In this document: piece by piece, positions 18,862 through 28,100 of the stretch
Layout: every line of letters starts with the position of its first letter
How positions within the stretch are numbered: position 1 is the first letter of the stretch
Assembly (NCBI GenBank): GCA_038363005.1
Contig: JBBQBI010000002.1
Span: 186,001 to 250,000, forward strand
DNA: 64,000 bases
Direction: 5' to 3'
DNA from: JAKOWB01 sp038363005
Lineage (GTDB): Bacteria; Pseudomonadota; Alphaproteobacteria; Kiloniellales; JACOMY01
The notes under the pieces: model-generated
Told to the model about the DNA's origin: nothing
Databases searched by the model: none
Seen by the model: the letters and a program-made list of their open reading frames with translations, nothing else
Position numbers and translations under genes: made by a program

Positions 18862-19059
18862 TCAGCGCTCCTCGACGTCGTCCTTCACCTTGCGCAGGTG
18901 GGCGGCCAGGCGTTCGCTGCGCTGCTGTTCGCGCGCCTGGCGCAGGTCGCGCACCGGCTTGGCCTCGCCAAACCTGGCGCGGTTGGTCGCGGCCTGAGCC
19001 TCCTTCTCATCGCGCGCGCGGGACTTGCGGGCGCGGCGCAGGTTGACGATCTCGGCCAT
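18862..19059 (-). CDS. DUF4169 family small basic protein
   Basis: A 65-residue, highly charged protein that begins MAEIVNLRRARKSRARDEKE and contains ANRARFG-like TNRARFGEAKPVRD, the pattern of DUF4169. It is almost entirely predicted helix. Family function is unknown. In many alphaproteobacteria such a gene lies beside fumC and ribbon-helix-helix genes. Here those are 20 kb away. It is convergent with the FAD oxidase and divergent from the NTPase gene of the signalling island. A similar short charged ORF occurs at 45173. Confidence 0.8.
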   Translation of the reverse strand: MAEIVNLRRARKSRARDEKEAQAATNRARFGEAKPVRDLRQAREQQRSERLAAHLRKVKDDVEER

Positions 19060-19166
19060 GTTGCCTCCTCGTTGCCCGAGTGTGCCGCTGGCAACGATTT
19101 GTTTCCATGACCATTTTGCGGGATAACAGACCCCAGGGGCCCGGGTTCGCGGGCCGGGGGGATCGC

Positions 19167-22100
19167 GTGGCGCGTTGCCTGCTCACGATCGGACTCTGTC
19201 TGGCGCTGGCATTGGGTCTGCTGGCCCTGCCGGCGCGCGCGCAGCAGGCCGGCGAAACGCCGGAGCAGACGGCGCGCCGCCTGCTGGCCGAGGCCGACAG
19301 CACCACCTGGTTCGCGCTGAACGACGCCGGCGACCTGGTCACCTTCGACCGCGGCCTGGAGCTGCTGGACGAAGCCGAGACCCTGATCGCCGCGCTGCCG
19401 GACGGCCCGGCGAAGGGCGAACTCGCCGCCAGCGCCAGGGCGCTTTGGGCCGACCTGCGCTGGCAGCAGGAGATCTTCCACGACAAGCTCTCGGCGGTCT
19501 TTCCGCTAATCCGCTTCTACGGCACCACGCTGCTGCTCGACGGCAACGCGCTGGGCAGCCTGGAGCTGTTCGACGACCCGCGCGATCGCGCCGCCGAGCA
19601 GGCGCTGCGCGGCCTGCTGCGGGTCGAGCTGGTGGGGCAGCTGACGCGGGCCCAGCTCGACTCGGTGTTCGGCGCCAGTCCGCCGGAGCCGGAACTGGAG
19701 AGCGCTAGCCTGGTCTTCCTCAACAGCCTGCCGGGCTTCTTCGTGCACAACGGACGCGAGGTCGCGACTGTGCTGCAGCGGCTCGACCCCAGCGGCGCGA
19801 CGACGCGCGCCCTGGCCGAGGGGCGCCTGCCGCCGGCGCAGCGCCAGGCCGCGCTGGCCGCCCTGGCGCAGGCCTTTGGTGTCGGGCGCCTGCTCTATGT
19901 GACGCTGACCAAGCAGCCGGCCTTCGACGGCGAGTACTTCTTCATCGCGCGTGCCGAGCTGCTGGACCTTGTCGCCGGCGAGGCGCCGCTCGATCCCGTG
20001 CAGGTCATGGGCTTCGGCCGTGACCGCACCGGCCTGATCTGGCCGCTGGTGCTGATCCAGCTCTTGCTCTGGGCGCTGGCGGTGCTGCTGCACCAGCGCT
20101 TGCGCGGCGGCCGCTTCGAGGCCGCCGACCTGGCGCCCTCCAGCTTCGGCTTCGCGGTCGGCCGCATCGCGCCCTGGCTGCTGCTGCCGGTGCTGTCGCG
20201 GGTGCGGCCGGATGACGGCATGCTGATGACGGTCGGCTTCTGGTGGCCGGCGGTGGCCGGCGCGGCCCTGATGCTGGTGCCGATCCTGCTACTGCGCCTG
20301 ATTGGCCCGCGGCTGCCCTTCCTGGCGCCCTACCTGGCGTGGGAGCGCGGGCTGGAAAGCCTGGCGCTGGGTATCGGCTGCGGCCTGGCGGCCTGGCTGG
20401 CAGTGCCGCTGCTGGCCCTGCGCGAGCTGCCCGGCCTCGCCAGTTTCCTGGTCGCGGTGCCTGGCCTGCTGGGCTGCTGCTGGCTGCTGGCCCGCCTGAC
20501 GCGCGGCGAGACCCGCTTGTGGTTCGCGCCCTTCATCGCCCTGCTGCTTGGCCTGGCCTTGGCGACGGCGCGGCTCGACTGGATCGCCGGCGGCACCGCG
20601 CTGGTGCTGGCCGGGGTGCTGCTGGCACGGCGCGCCGCCAGTGCGGACGGCGCCGCCGCCACGGTCGCGCCGGCCGCCAGCTATCGCCCCTTCGCGGTGC
20701 TCGAGGCGCTACGGCAGGCGGCCCTGCCGCTGGCCGAAAGCCGGGTCGCCTGGGTGGCGCTGACCGGCCCCGCCGGCAGCGGCAAGACCAGCCACGTGCG
20801 GGCGCTGATCGCCGAGTTGGCGGGGCAGGGCGAGCAGCCGCTGCTGCTGCTCGACGGTGCCTGCCAGCGGCTGCCCGACGGCAGCAGCGTGCCCTTCGGC
20901 CCCTTCCAGCGCTGCCTGGCGCAGCACCTCAAGGTCGATGTCGGCCGGCTCAGCGGGCAGCAGGCCAGCGACGGGCTCTACAACGTGCTGCTGGGTCCGC
21001 TGGCGCCGCTGTTCAGCGGCACCGGCGGCCTTGCCGCCTCGGAGCGCGATCTCTTCCATTTCGTCACCCGCGCGCTGAAGCAGCAGGCGGCCAGCGCCCG
21101 CGTGGTGCTGCTGATCGACGACGCGCAGTGGCTGGACGAGGCCTCGGCCGGTTTGCTGGCGCATCTGCAAGCGGCCCTGCCGGCAGGGGCTGAGGGCGCG
21201 CTACTGGTGCTGTTGGCCGGTCGCCGCGAGGGCGCCGAGGACTGCCTGGCGCCGCTACTGCCGGCCTGCAATGCCGTGACGCTGGCGCCGTTGACCCTGG
21301 ACGAGCAGGCCGACCTGCTGCGCCGCGGCTATGGCCTGGCGCCGGCGGTGACCGACTGGGTGCTGGAGTGGCTGGGCGGCCGCCGTGGCCAGGCCATCCT
21401 GCCCGGCCAGCTGGCCGAGGTGGTGGAGCAGTTGGGCCGCGCCCAGGCGCTGCTGCCGCAGGCCGATGGGCTGGGCTTCTCGCCCGGTTTCGACAAGGCG
21501 CGCCCGCCGCTGGCTGCCAGCGCCGTGGCCGAGGTACGCCAGGCGCTGGAACGCCTGCCGCAGACGCTCGATTCCCTGGGCCTGGCCGCCGCCTTCGGCC
21601 GCCGCTTCGAGGCGGCACTGGTCGCCACCGCGCTGGGGCAGAATCGCAAGGCGGTGCTGAAGGACCTCGAGGTGCTGGAGCGCGAGACCGGCCTGGTGCG
21701 CGATGTGCTGGAGGAGGACGACGTCTTCGAGTTCCGCTCGCAGCGCGCCCTGGACGCGGTGCGCGAGGCGCTGTCCCTGCGCCTCAAGGGGCCGCGCGCC
21801 AGCGATGTCTCGCAAGCGGTGCGCGAGATCCATGCCCAGGCCGCCCGCGCGCTGGCCGAGCGCGCCCAGCGCGGCACCGCGCACGACGCGCTGGCCGACC
21901 TGCTGGCCCAGGCGACGCACTGGTACGGCGCCGGGCGCAGCCATGCCACTTCTGCGGTGACCGCTAACCTGGCGGCGGCGCGGCGCCTGGCGGCGCTGCT
22001 GCGCTTCGCCGAGGCGCGCGGTTTCCTGGCCCAGGCGGAGGAGTGCGCCGGCTTCGTGGCGCGCGACGCCGAGGTGGCGGCCACCAGGCTCTGGCTCGAC

Positions 22101-23030
22101 GCCGAGCAGGCCTATGTCACCGGCCAGGGCGCGCGCCCGGTAGCGCTGGCCGGCCTGGAACACCTGGCGGCGCAGCCCAGCGCGCCGGCCGATCTGGTGC
22201 TGGTGATCGCGCGCGCCTGCTACGAGGCCGGGCGCGACGGCGGCGGCAGCCTGGCCGGCGAGGCCGAGCGCCTGGGCCTGGCAGTCGCCGACAGCGCCGC
22301 GCCGCCGCTCGAACGGGCCCAGGGCCTGCACCTCGCCGGGCTGGCGCTGCGCTTTGATCCCTCGCGCGCCGCCGAGGGCCGGCAACGCCTGGCCGCGGCC
22401 CTGGCCCTGGCCGAGGCCGAGGGTGTCGCCGGCGAGCCGCTGCTGTCGCAGATCGCCAACTCGCTGGGCATCATGGAGCAGGCTGTTGGCCCCAGCGGCT
22501 ACGCTGCCGCCGAGGCGCTGTTCCGTCGCTCGTTGGAGCTGAAGCAGCGCCAGGCGATTCCCGACCGGCCCGGCCTGGCACGTTCCTACGGCGGCCTGGG
22601 CCTGCTGATCCTGGAGGGCGGCGAGCGCGCCCGGCTGCAGGAGGCTGAGGATTACCTGGCCCGCGACCTGCAGCTGGCCGAGGAGCTGGGCGACCGCAAC
22701 GGCTGCTCCAAGGTGCGGCTCTGGCTCGGCCGCTGCCATCTGCTGCAGGGCGAAAGCGCGGCGGCCGAGGCGAGCTATGCCGCCGCCGTGGCGCTGGCCT
22801 TCAGCCTGGCCGACGTGACCACCGCCGAAGCCGGCCTGCTGGAGGTCGCCGCCGCCGGCCGCGACCGCGCCGGCTACCTGGCCCGCGTGCGCGGCCTGGC
22901 GGAGCGCTTCGCCGACCAGCCGGTGCCGCGCGAAAGCCGGCCGGAGCTGGCCCGCGCCCTGGGTTGGGAGGCAGTGGCCGGCGAGCCGGCGGTGGCGGCG
23001 CTGCGCCAGCGCCTGGCGGCCGCGGCATGA
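19167..23030 (+). CDS. membrane-embedded STAND/AAA-like NTPase with TPR-like C-terminal repeats
   Basis: A protein of about 1287 residues with no family name I can assign as a whole. GTG 19167 is preferred: GGGGGGA precedes it, and a clean signal sequence follows (ARCLLTIGLCLALALGLLAL, then PARA-QQ). GTG 19080 and ATG 19107 are alternatives. Order: periplasmic helical region ~25-285; about six membrane helices ~290-490; P-loop domain with Walker A GPAGSGKTS (~534-542) and Walker B VVLLIDDAQWLDEA (~645-658), typical of STAND/MalT-like ATPases; then Ala/Leu/Glu-rich repeat helices to the end, some TPR-like (ERAQGLHLAGLALRFDPSRA, AAEALFRRSLELKQRQ). The next gene overlaps by ATGA, so they are translationally coupled. 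It is probably the energy-using core of the island. Confidence 0.8.
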   Translation: MARCLLTIGLCLALALGLLALPARAQQAGETPEQTARRLLAEADSTTWFALNDAGDLVTFDRGLELLDEAETLIAALPDGPAKGELAASARALWADLRWQQEIFHDKLSAVFPLIRFYGTTLLLDGNALGSLELFDDPRDRAAEQALRGLLRVELVGQLTRAQLDSVFGASPPEPELESASLVFLNSLPGFFVHNGREVATVLQRLDPSGATTRALAEGRLPPAQRQAALAALAQAFGVGRLLYVTLTKQPAFDGEYFFIARAELLDLVAGEAPLDPVQVMGFGRDRTGLIWPLVLIQLLLWALAVLLHQRLRGGRFEAADLAPSSFGFAVGRIAPWLLLPVLSRVRPDDGMLMTVGFWWPAVAGAALMLVPILLLRLIGPRLPFLAPYLAWERGLESLALGIGCGLAAWLAVPLLALRELPGLASFLVAVPGLLGCCWLLARLTRGETRLWFAPFIALLLGLALATARLDWIAGGTALVLAGVLLARRAASADGAAATVAPAASYRPFAVLEALRQAALPLAESRVAWVALTGPAGSGKTSHVRALIAELAGQGEQPLLLLDGACQRLPDGSSVPFGPFQRCLAQHLKVDVGRLSGQQASDGLYNVLLGPLAPLFSGTGGLAASERDLFHFVTRALKQQAASARVVLLIDDAQWLDEASAGLLAHLQAALPAGAEGALLVLLAGRREGAEDCLAPLLPACNAVTLAPLTLDEQADLLRRGYGLAPAVTDWVLEWLGGRRGQAILPGQLAEVVEQLGRAQALLPQADGLGFSPGFDKARPPLAASAVAEVRQALERLPQTLDSLGLAAAFGRRFEAALVATALGQNRKAVLKDLEVLERETGLVRDVLEEDDVFEFRSQRALDAVREALSLRLKGPRASDVSQAVREIHAQAARALAERAQRGTAHDALADLLAQATHWYGAGRSHATSAVTANLAAARRLAALLRFAEARGFLAQAEECAGFVARDAEVAATRLWLDAEQAYVTGQGARPVALAGLEHLAAQPSAPADLVLVIARACYEAGRDGGGSLAGEAERLGLAVADSAAPPLERAQGLHLAGLALRFDPSRAAEGRQRLAAALALAEAEGVAGEPLLSQIANSLGIMEQAVGPSGYAAAEALFRRSLELKQRQAIPDRPGLARSYGGLGLLILEGGERARLQEAEDYLARDLQLAEELGDRNGCSKVRLWLGRCHLLQGESAAAEASYAAAVALAFSLADVTTAEAGLLEVAAAGRDRAGYLARVRGLAERFADQPVPRESRPELARALGWEAVAGEPAVAALRQRLAAAA

Positions 23031-24328
23031 GCGCCACTGGCGACCTGGACCGCCTGGACCCGCGCGTGCTGGCCACCGTCAGCCACGGCTTCCGGCTGGG
23101 CAGCGACTTGGAGCACCTGGCGGCAGTATTGGCGGTGAAGGCGCCGGAGGCGACGATCTTCTATGGCGGCCGCATCCTCGAGGCGCTATCCGGCGCCGCG
23201 GTCGAGCAGGTCGGCGGCGAAGCCAAGCCCAATCCCTTCGCCAACATGAAGTACCTGGAAGACCTGACCCTGCTGAAGAAGGACCAGGGCTACTGGGCGC
23301 ATGGCCTGCGCCGCCTGGGCAACGAGGTGCGCCACCTGCATCGGCCGGTCGGCTTCGGCGAGGCCGAGGTCGCGGCGCTGCTGGTCGAGCGCTGGATGGG
23401 CTGGTACTTCCTGGTCTTCGCGGCGGGCCCGCGGCTGTCCTCGCTGTTCCGTGCCGAGGAGGTCGCCGACGGCCCGCTGTTCCCGCCAGAGGACCCTCGC
23501 CTGGCCGCGCTGATCGCGCTGATCGACAAGCCGGGCGGCCTGGTCGAGCTGGCGGCGCGCGGCCTGACCGCGCCCGAAGCAGCGGCGCTGGAGCGCGCGC
23601 CCACCGCTGCCTGCCTGCTGGCTGAGAAGTGGATCGACGCCGGCGAGCTGGCGGCGGCCGACCAGCTGTTCCTGTCGCTGGAGCGCAGCATCCCCGGCGA
23701 GATCCGCCTGATCCAGCTGAAGGCGGTGGCCTGCAACCGGCGCAAGGACCCCGAGGGCACCATCGCGCTGCTGCAGCCCTTGGCCGGCGGTGGCGGCGCC
23801 GACGAGGAGACGCTGGGCATCCTGGCCGGCGCCTACAAGCGGCGCTGGGAACGCAGCCGCGCTGGCGGCAAGGAGGACGTGAAGGCGCTGGAACAGGGAC
23901 ATCGCTACTACGATCGCGCCTGGCAGAACTCCAAGCAGCAGAACTACTACAACGGCATCAACGCGGCGACGACGGCGCTCTTCCTCGGCAAGGCGGAGCG
24001 CGCGGCGGAGATCGCCGCCGCCGTGGTGCTATTGCTCGAACGCCAGGCCCTGGCGGTGCGCGAACGCGTCGGCCGCGACCTTTTGTCCGAGAACTACTGG
24101 TTCGCCGCCACTTTGGCGGAAGCGCGGCTGCTGCAGGGCGATAGCGCGGCGGCCGCCAAAAGCTTTGAGCAGGCCTTTGTGACCTTCGCTACGGAGCGCG
24201 GCAATTTCGCCACGACGGCCCAGCAGGCACGCGCTATTATCCGCACGCGCGGCGTTCCGGCGGCGGCCGTGACCACGGTCCTCGACCAGTTTGCCCCCGA
24301 TCCCGGGACGGCGCCCCCACGCAGCTAG
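23027..24328 (+). CDS. DUF4145-like/TPR protein
   Basis: A 433-residue soluble protein. The N-terminal ~135 residues resemble DUF4145-type domains: FGGR-like IFYGGRILEALSG, then GLRRLGNEVRHLHRP and a following hydrophobic helix WMGWYFLVF. The C-terminal ~230 residues look like helical repeats of the type found in the TRAFs-binding/TPR-S group: ETLGILAGAYKRRWERS, RYYDRAWQNSKQQNYYNGIN, ENYWFAATLAEARLLQGD. Start ATG at 23027 overlaps the NTPase stop (ATGA). An in-frame start at 22964 is rejected. It is probably an adaptor or sensor acting with the NTPase and the FHA-peptidases just downstream. Confidence 0.75.
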   Translation: MSATGDLDRLDPRVLATVSHGFRLGSDLEHLAAVLAVKAPEATIFYGGRILEALSGAAVEQVGGEAKPNPFANMKYLEDLTLLKKDQGYWAHGLRRLGNEVRHLHRPVGFGEAEVAALLVERWMGWYFLVFAAGPRLSSLFRAEEVADGPLFPPEDPRLAALIALIDKPGGLVELAARGLTAPEAAALERAPTAACLLAEKWIDAGELAAADQLFLSLERSIPGEIRLIQLKAVACNRRKDPEGTIALLQPLAGGGGADEETLGILAGAYKRRWERSRAGGKEDVKALEQGHRYYDRAWQNSKQQNYYNGINAATTALFLGKAERAAEIAAAVVLLLERQALAVRERVGRDLLSENYWFAATLAEARLLQGDSAAAAKSFEQAFVTFATERGNFATTAQQARAIIRTRGVPAAAVTTVLDQFAPDPGTAPPRS

Positions 24329-24345
24329 AAACGGACGGCATTCAC

Positions 24346-26142
24346 ATGGCGTTGAAGATCACCCACATCGACGGCCCGCTGGCGGGACGCACGCAGTCCT
24401 TCGGCGACGACAAGGCACGCATTGTCTTCGGCCGCGATGCCGGCAAGTGCGACGTAGTCTGGCCCGCGGACTTCGTCGCGGTCAGCCGGCAGCACTTCGC
24501 CCTGGTACAGACCACCGGCGGCTACCGCTTCGAACTTGGCGACAACCCGGTGCTGGTCGACGGCAAGGGCGCCTATCAGGACCAATACATCGAAAACAAT
24601 GCCGAGCTGCAGCTGGGCGACAGCAGCGGCCCGCGCATGAACGTCGCCATCGAGCGCGGCGCCGCGGCCGCCCTGGCGGAAACCAAGGTCTACAAGAACA
24701 AGAACGTCTCGGCGCACGAGATCGCGGCGAAATCGAAGAAGCGCCTGGGCCTGGTCTCGGGCCTGGTGGCGGTCATCGCCATCGCCGTCGGCGTCGCGCT
24801 GTGGCAGGTCAACACCGTCGAGCCGGTCGACATCGCCAAATACAGCGCGCAGATCAAGGGCGAGCTGCAGAAGGAACTGGCCACCACGGTCACGCCGGAG
24901 ACGCTGGAGAAGGCGCGCGACTCGGTCTACCTGGTGATCGTGCGCGACAGCCAGGGCAACGAAGTCGGCGCCGCCACTGCCTGGGTCGTGGCCCCCGGCG
25001 TGCTGGCGACCAACGCCCACGTCGGCTCGATTCTCGCCGAGCTGCAGCCAGGCTTCGAACTGCTGGTGCGTTCGCCCAAGCGGCCCTACCTGACCCACCA
25101 GGTGCTCAGCGTCGACATCCACCCGGGCTACACCGCCTTCGACGCCGCGGTGGCGGAGTACGCGCCGGTGGTGCTGGGCCTCTATGGCCAGATGGACAGC
25201 CCCAGCCTGGTGCCGGCCTATGACGTGGCGCTGATGTACGTCGACAAGCCCGAGGTGCTGGGCCCGCCGCTGCCGATCGCCAGCGAGGACGAGCTGGAGC
25301 ATCTGCTGCCCGGCATGGCGGTGGCCTACATCGGCTATCCTTCCGAGCAGCTCTCGGTCAGCGATGCGATCCGCGCGCCCAACCCGGTAATCCAGTCGGG
25401 CGGCACGCTGGTTGGCATCACCGACTACTTCAATGTGCGGCGCGAGGACAACGTCAACCACCTGGTGCAGCACAACCTAGGCGCCACCGGCGGTGCCTCG
25501 GGCAGCCCGATCATCAACGCCAAGGGCGAGGTGGTGGCCGTGCTGTCGGGCGGCAACATCATCATCACGCCGGAGGGCCGCGCCCCCTCGGCGGTGGGCA
25601 TCAACTTCGCCCAGCGCGCCGACCTGGTGCAGGAGCTGCTGGATCACGTCGCCGCGCAGAAGATCGTCGAGTACCAGCACATCTGGGCCGAGGGCCTGGC
25701 ACTGTTCGACAACTTCCGCTCGGCCCTGCCCAAGGTCTTCCTGTCCGATCTGCAGGGCTGGGTCGGTGCCGACAACGCGCCGACCGTGGTCGACAGCAAG
25801 GACGACGACAAGGTAGGCCCGCTGAAGGAAGACTGGGGCGTCAAGGCGACGATCTACGAGTATGACGTGAAACCCGGCAAGTACGGCTTCTACGCAATCG
25901 CCAACGGCGATCAAGACATCAACATCGCGATCGTGCAGGACGGTCAGGTGCTGGTGCTGAACAACGATCCCGACTGGCACCCGCTGGTCGGCACCGAGAT
26001 TGCCACCGAATCCAAGATCCAGGTGGTGGTCTACGGCGCCGAGGAAGGCGTGGAGTACGACTATCGTGGCTTCGGCTGGCCCGGCACGCAGAGCCCGACA
26101 CCCACTCCCGCCCCGGCTCCGGCCCCGGCACCAGCCAACTAG
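24346..26142 (+). CDS. FHA-transmembrane-trypsin-like peptidase, copy 1
   Basis: A 598-residue protein. Residues ~20-95 form an FHA-like domain (IVFGRDAGKCDVVWP, then VSRQHFALV and VLVDGKGAY), which in other proteins binds phosphothreonine. One membrane helix follows (~134-153, LGLVSGLVAVIAIAVGVALW), placing the rest in the periplasm. The trypsin-like domain has His225 (ATNAHV), Asp293 (PAYDVALMYVD) and Ser385 (GATGGASGSP). Residues ~490-580 form a small beta-domain ending in an Asp-rich loop, and the protein ends in a Pro/Ala tail. It starts 17 bases after the TPR gene and is paralogous to the next gene. An inside-out signalling protease is a reasonable inference. Confidence 0.85.
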   Translation: MALKITHIDGPLAGRTQSFGDDKARIVFGRDAGKCDVVWPADFVAVSRQHFALVQTTGGYRFELGDNPVLVDGKGAYQDQYIENNAELQLGDSSGPRMNVAIERGAAAALAETKVYKNKNVSAHEIAAKSKKRLGLVSGLVAVIAIAVGVALWQVNTVEPVDIAKYSAQIKGELQKELATTVTPETLEKARDSVYLVIVRDSQGNEVGAATAWVVAPGVLATNAHVGSILAELQPGFELLVRSPKRPYLTHQVLSVDIHPGYTAFDAAVAEYAPVVLGLYGQMDSPSLVPAYDVALMYVDKPEVLGPPLPIASEDELEHLLPGMAVAYIGYPSEQLSVSDAIRAPNPVIQSGGTLVGITDYFNVRREDNVNHLVQHNLGATGGASGSPIINAKGEVVAVLSGGNIIITPEGRAPSAVGINFAQRADLVQELLDHVAAQKIVEYQHIWAEGLALFDNFRSALPKVFLSDLQGWVGADNAPTVVDSKDDDKVGPLKEDWGVKATIYEYDVKPGKYGFYAIANGDQDINIAIVQDGQVLVLNNDPDWHPLVGTEIATESKIQVVVYGAEEGVEYDYRGFGWPGTQSPTPTPAPAPAPAPAN

Positions 26143-26164
26143 CAAAGGTTGCAGTGACGAGCTG

Positions 26165-26194
26165 GCGGGCGGTCCCTTCGCGGGGGCCGCCCGC
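26165..26194 (+). terminator. hairpin between the two FHA-peptidase genes
   Basis: Arms CGGGCGG and CCGCCCG, extended by further C/G pairs around a TTCGC loop, lie 23 bases after the first peptidase stop. No T-run follows, so this may be an attenuating or mRNA-stabilising hairpin and not a full terminator. Confidence 0.45.
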
Positions 26195-26297
26195 TGGCGT
26201 TTGTGGCCGGCATCACCCCCGGCGGCGCTGTCCGGCGCTTCACGCCCCGCCCCGGGCGACGTAAGATTGGCCCTGCTGTTACCTAGGGAGGGGACGC

Positions 26298-28043
26298 ATG
26301 GCCATCCGCATCACGCATATCGACGGGCCCTTGGCGGGCAAGGTTCAGGATTTCGCCGACGACAAGGGGCGCATCCTGATCGGCCGCGTCACCACCGAGG
26401 CCGACGTCAAGTATCCCGATGACTACACCGCTGTCAGCCGCGAGCACGTGGTGCTGGTGGAGGGCCCCGGCATCTACCGCCTCGACCTCTCGACCGCCAA
26501 GCCGGTCTTCGTCAATGGCGAGCCGGCGCTGCAGGACCAGGAGCTGCGCGGCACCGCCGAGCTGCAGCTCGGCGGCGGCGACGGCCCGCGGCTGCGGGTG
26601 GAGATCAACCCCGGCCTGGCCGGCGCACAGACCGTGGCGCGCACCCAGATGGCCGACCTCGGCACCAAGGTGAAGGGCACCAAGCGGCTGACCGGCTGGA
26701 TCGCCGCCGCCGTGGTGGTGCTGGCCCTGGTGGTAGGCGGCGTCACCTACTGGTTCCAGGACCAGGCGGTCAACCTGAAGGACTATGTGGCCAATCTGCC
26801 GGCGGCGGTCGCTGGCGAGTCGATCACCCCGGCGGTGCTGCAGAAGGCCCGTGACTCTGTCTATCTGGTGGTGGTGCGCGATGCCAGCGGCGAGATCGGC
26901 GAGGGCACCTCGTGGGTGGTGGCGCCGGGCATCCTGGCGACCAACGCCCACGTCGCCGAGATCACCAAGACGCTCAATCCCGGCGAAGAGATGGTGGTGC
27001 GCTCGCCCGTCGAGCCCTACATCACGCACAAGGTGTTGCGGGTCGAGATCCATCCCGGCTACTACGCCTTCAACGACCGCATGGCGGAATTCGGCCCGGT
27101 GGTGAAGGCGCTGGGCCAGCAGGTGATGGATGCCGGCCTGATCGGCGCCTACGACGTGGCGCTGCTCTATGTCGACCAGCCGGACAAGCTGGCCCCGCCG
27201 CTGGTCATCGCGCCGCTGGAGGAGCTGAAGAAGCTGGATGCCGGTTCGCCGGTCGCCTACATCGGCTACCCGATCGAGAACATGGCGCTGGCCTCGCTGG
27301 CCGCGGTGCCGACGCCGCAGTCGAAGATCGGCAACGTCACCACGGCGACCGACTACTTCAACATCCACCGCAAGGACGGCGCCAACCAACTGATCCAGCA
27401 CGACGTCGGTGCCACCGGCGGCGCCTCGGGCAGCCCGATGATCAACGCCAAGGGCGAAGTCGTCGCCGTACTGTCGGCGGTGAACTTCATCTTCCTGTCG
27501 TCGGGCGAGGCACGCATTCCCTCGGGCGCCTCGATCAACTTCGCCCAGCGCGCCGACCTGGTGAAGGAGCTGCTCGACGGCAAGGCGAAGGAAGCCACCG
27601 TCGGCTACGCCACCACCTGGGAGGAGTCGCTGAAGCTCTTCGTCGACTTCCGCAGCGTGTTGCCCGGCCTGATCATGTCGGACCTCAAGGGCTGGCTCGG
27701 CACCGAGGTCGAGCCGATCCTGCTGAAGGAGGAGAAGGGCACCGTCGGCGCCTTCAACGACGAGTGGGGCTACAACGTGACGCGCTATGGCATCGATCTG
27801 CCGGAGCCCGGTGCCTATGCCTTCGAGGCAGTCGGCGACGGTAACAAGAACATCGATATCTTCGTGGTGCAGAACGGCGAGGTCGTGAACTACGACAACA
27901 ACCCCGACTACTTCGCCTACACGATCAACGACTTCGCGGAGAAGGGGAACGTGCAGATCGTGGTGGTGGGCGACGCCGAGGGGCAGCCCTTTACCTTCCG
28001 CGCCTACTACTGGAACTACACCATGGTACCGCCGCCGCAGTAG
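26298..28043 (+). CDS. FHA-transmembrane-trypsin-like peptidase, copy 2
   Basis: A 581-residue paralogue of the preceding gene, with the same order. An FHA-like N-terminus (MAIRITHIDGPLAGKVQDF, ILIGRVTTEADVKYPDD, AVSREHVVLVEG) is followed by a membrane helix at ~131-152. The trypsin-like domain has His218 (ATNAHVAE), Asp286 (GAYDVALLYVD) and Ser377 (GATGGASGSP), and a C-terminal beta-domain follows. It lacks the Pro-rich tail of copy 1. The start follows GGGAGGGG by six bases. The 155-base gap to copy 1 suggests an extra promoter or attenuation. The two copies have diverged strongly in the linker between FHA and helix but keep all catalytic residues. Confidence 0.85.
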   Translation: MAIRITHIDGPLAGKVQDFADDKGRILIGRVTTEADVKYPDDYTAVSREHVVLVEGPGIYRLDLSTAKPVFVNGEPALQDQELRGTAELQLGGGDGPRLRVEINPGLAGAQTVARTQMADLGTKVKGTKRLTGWIAAAVVVLALVVGGVTYWFQDQAVNLKDYVANLPAAVAGESITPAVLQKARDSVYLVVVRDASGEIGEGTSWVVAPGILATNAHVAEITKTLNPGEEMVVRSPVEPYITHKVLRVEIHPGYYAFNDRMAEFGPVVKALGQQVMDAGLIGAYDVALLYVDQPDKLAPPLVIAPLEELKKLDAGSPVAYIGYPIENMALASLAAVPTPQSKIGNVTTATDYFNIHRKDGANQLIQHDVGATGGASGSPMINAKGEVVAVLSAVNFIFLSSGEARIPSGASINFAQRADLVKELLDGKAKEATVGYATTWEESLKLFVDFRSVLPGLIMSDLKGWLGTEVEPILLKEEKGTVGAFNDEWGYNVTRYGIDLPEPGAYAFEAVGDGNKNIDIFVVQNGEVVNYDNNPDYFAYTINDFAEKGNVQIVVVGDAEGQPFTFRAYYWNYTMVPPPQ

Positions 28044-28057
28044 GGCGGGCGCTGGTC

Positions 28058-28089
28058 ACCCTCTCCCACGCCGCGGCGTGGGAGAGGGT
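28058..28089. terminator. bidirectional terminator-like palindrome of the CCCTCTCCC family
   Basis: A perfect inverted repeat with 15-base arms (ACCCTCTCCCACGCC and its complement) and a two-base centre. It lies 15 bases after the FHA-peptidase stop and 12 bases before the end of the convergent degP gene. As a short stem-loop it can terminate both transcripts. It shares its arm core with the longer repeats at 7793, 41182, 47476 and 54885. Confidence 0.75.
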
Positions 28090-28100
28090 CCATTCCCAAC

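Noticed and set aside
19080..19166. Upstream starts (GTG 19080, ATG 19107) for the large NTPase
   Set aside because: No ribosome site, and they put ~20-30 polar residues before a signal sequence that begins cleanly at GTG 19167.
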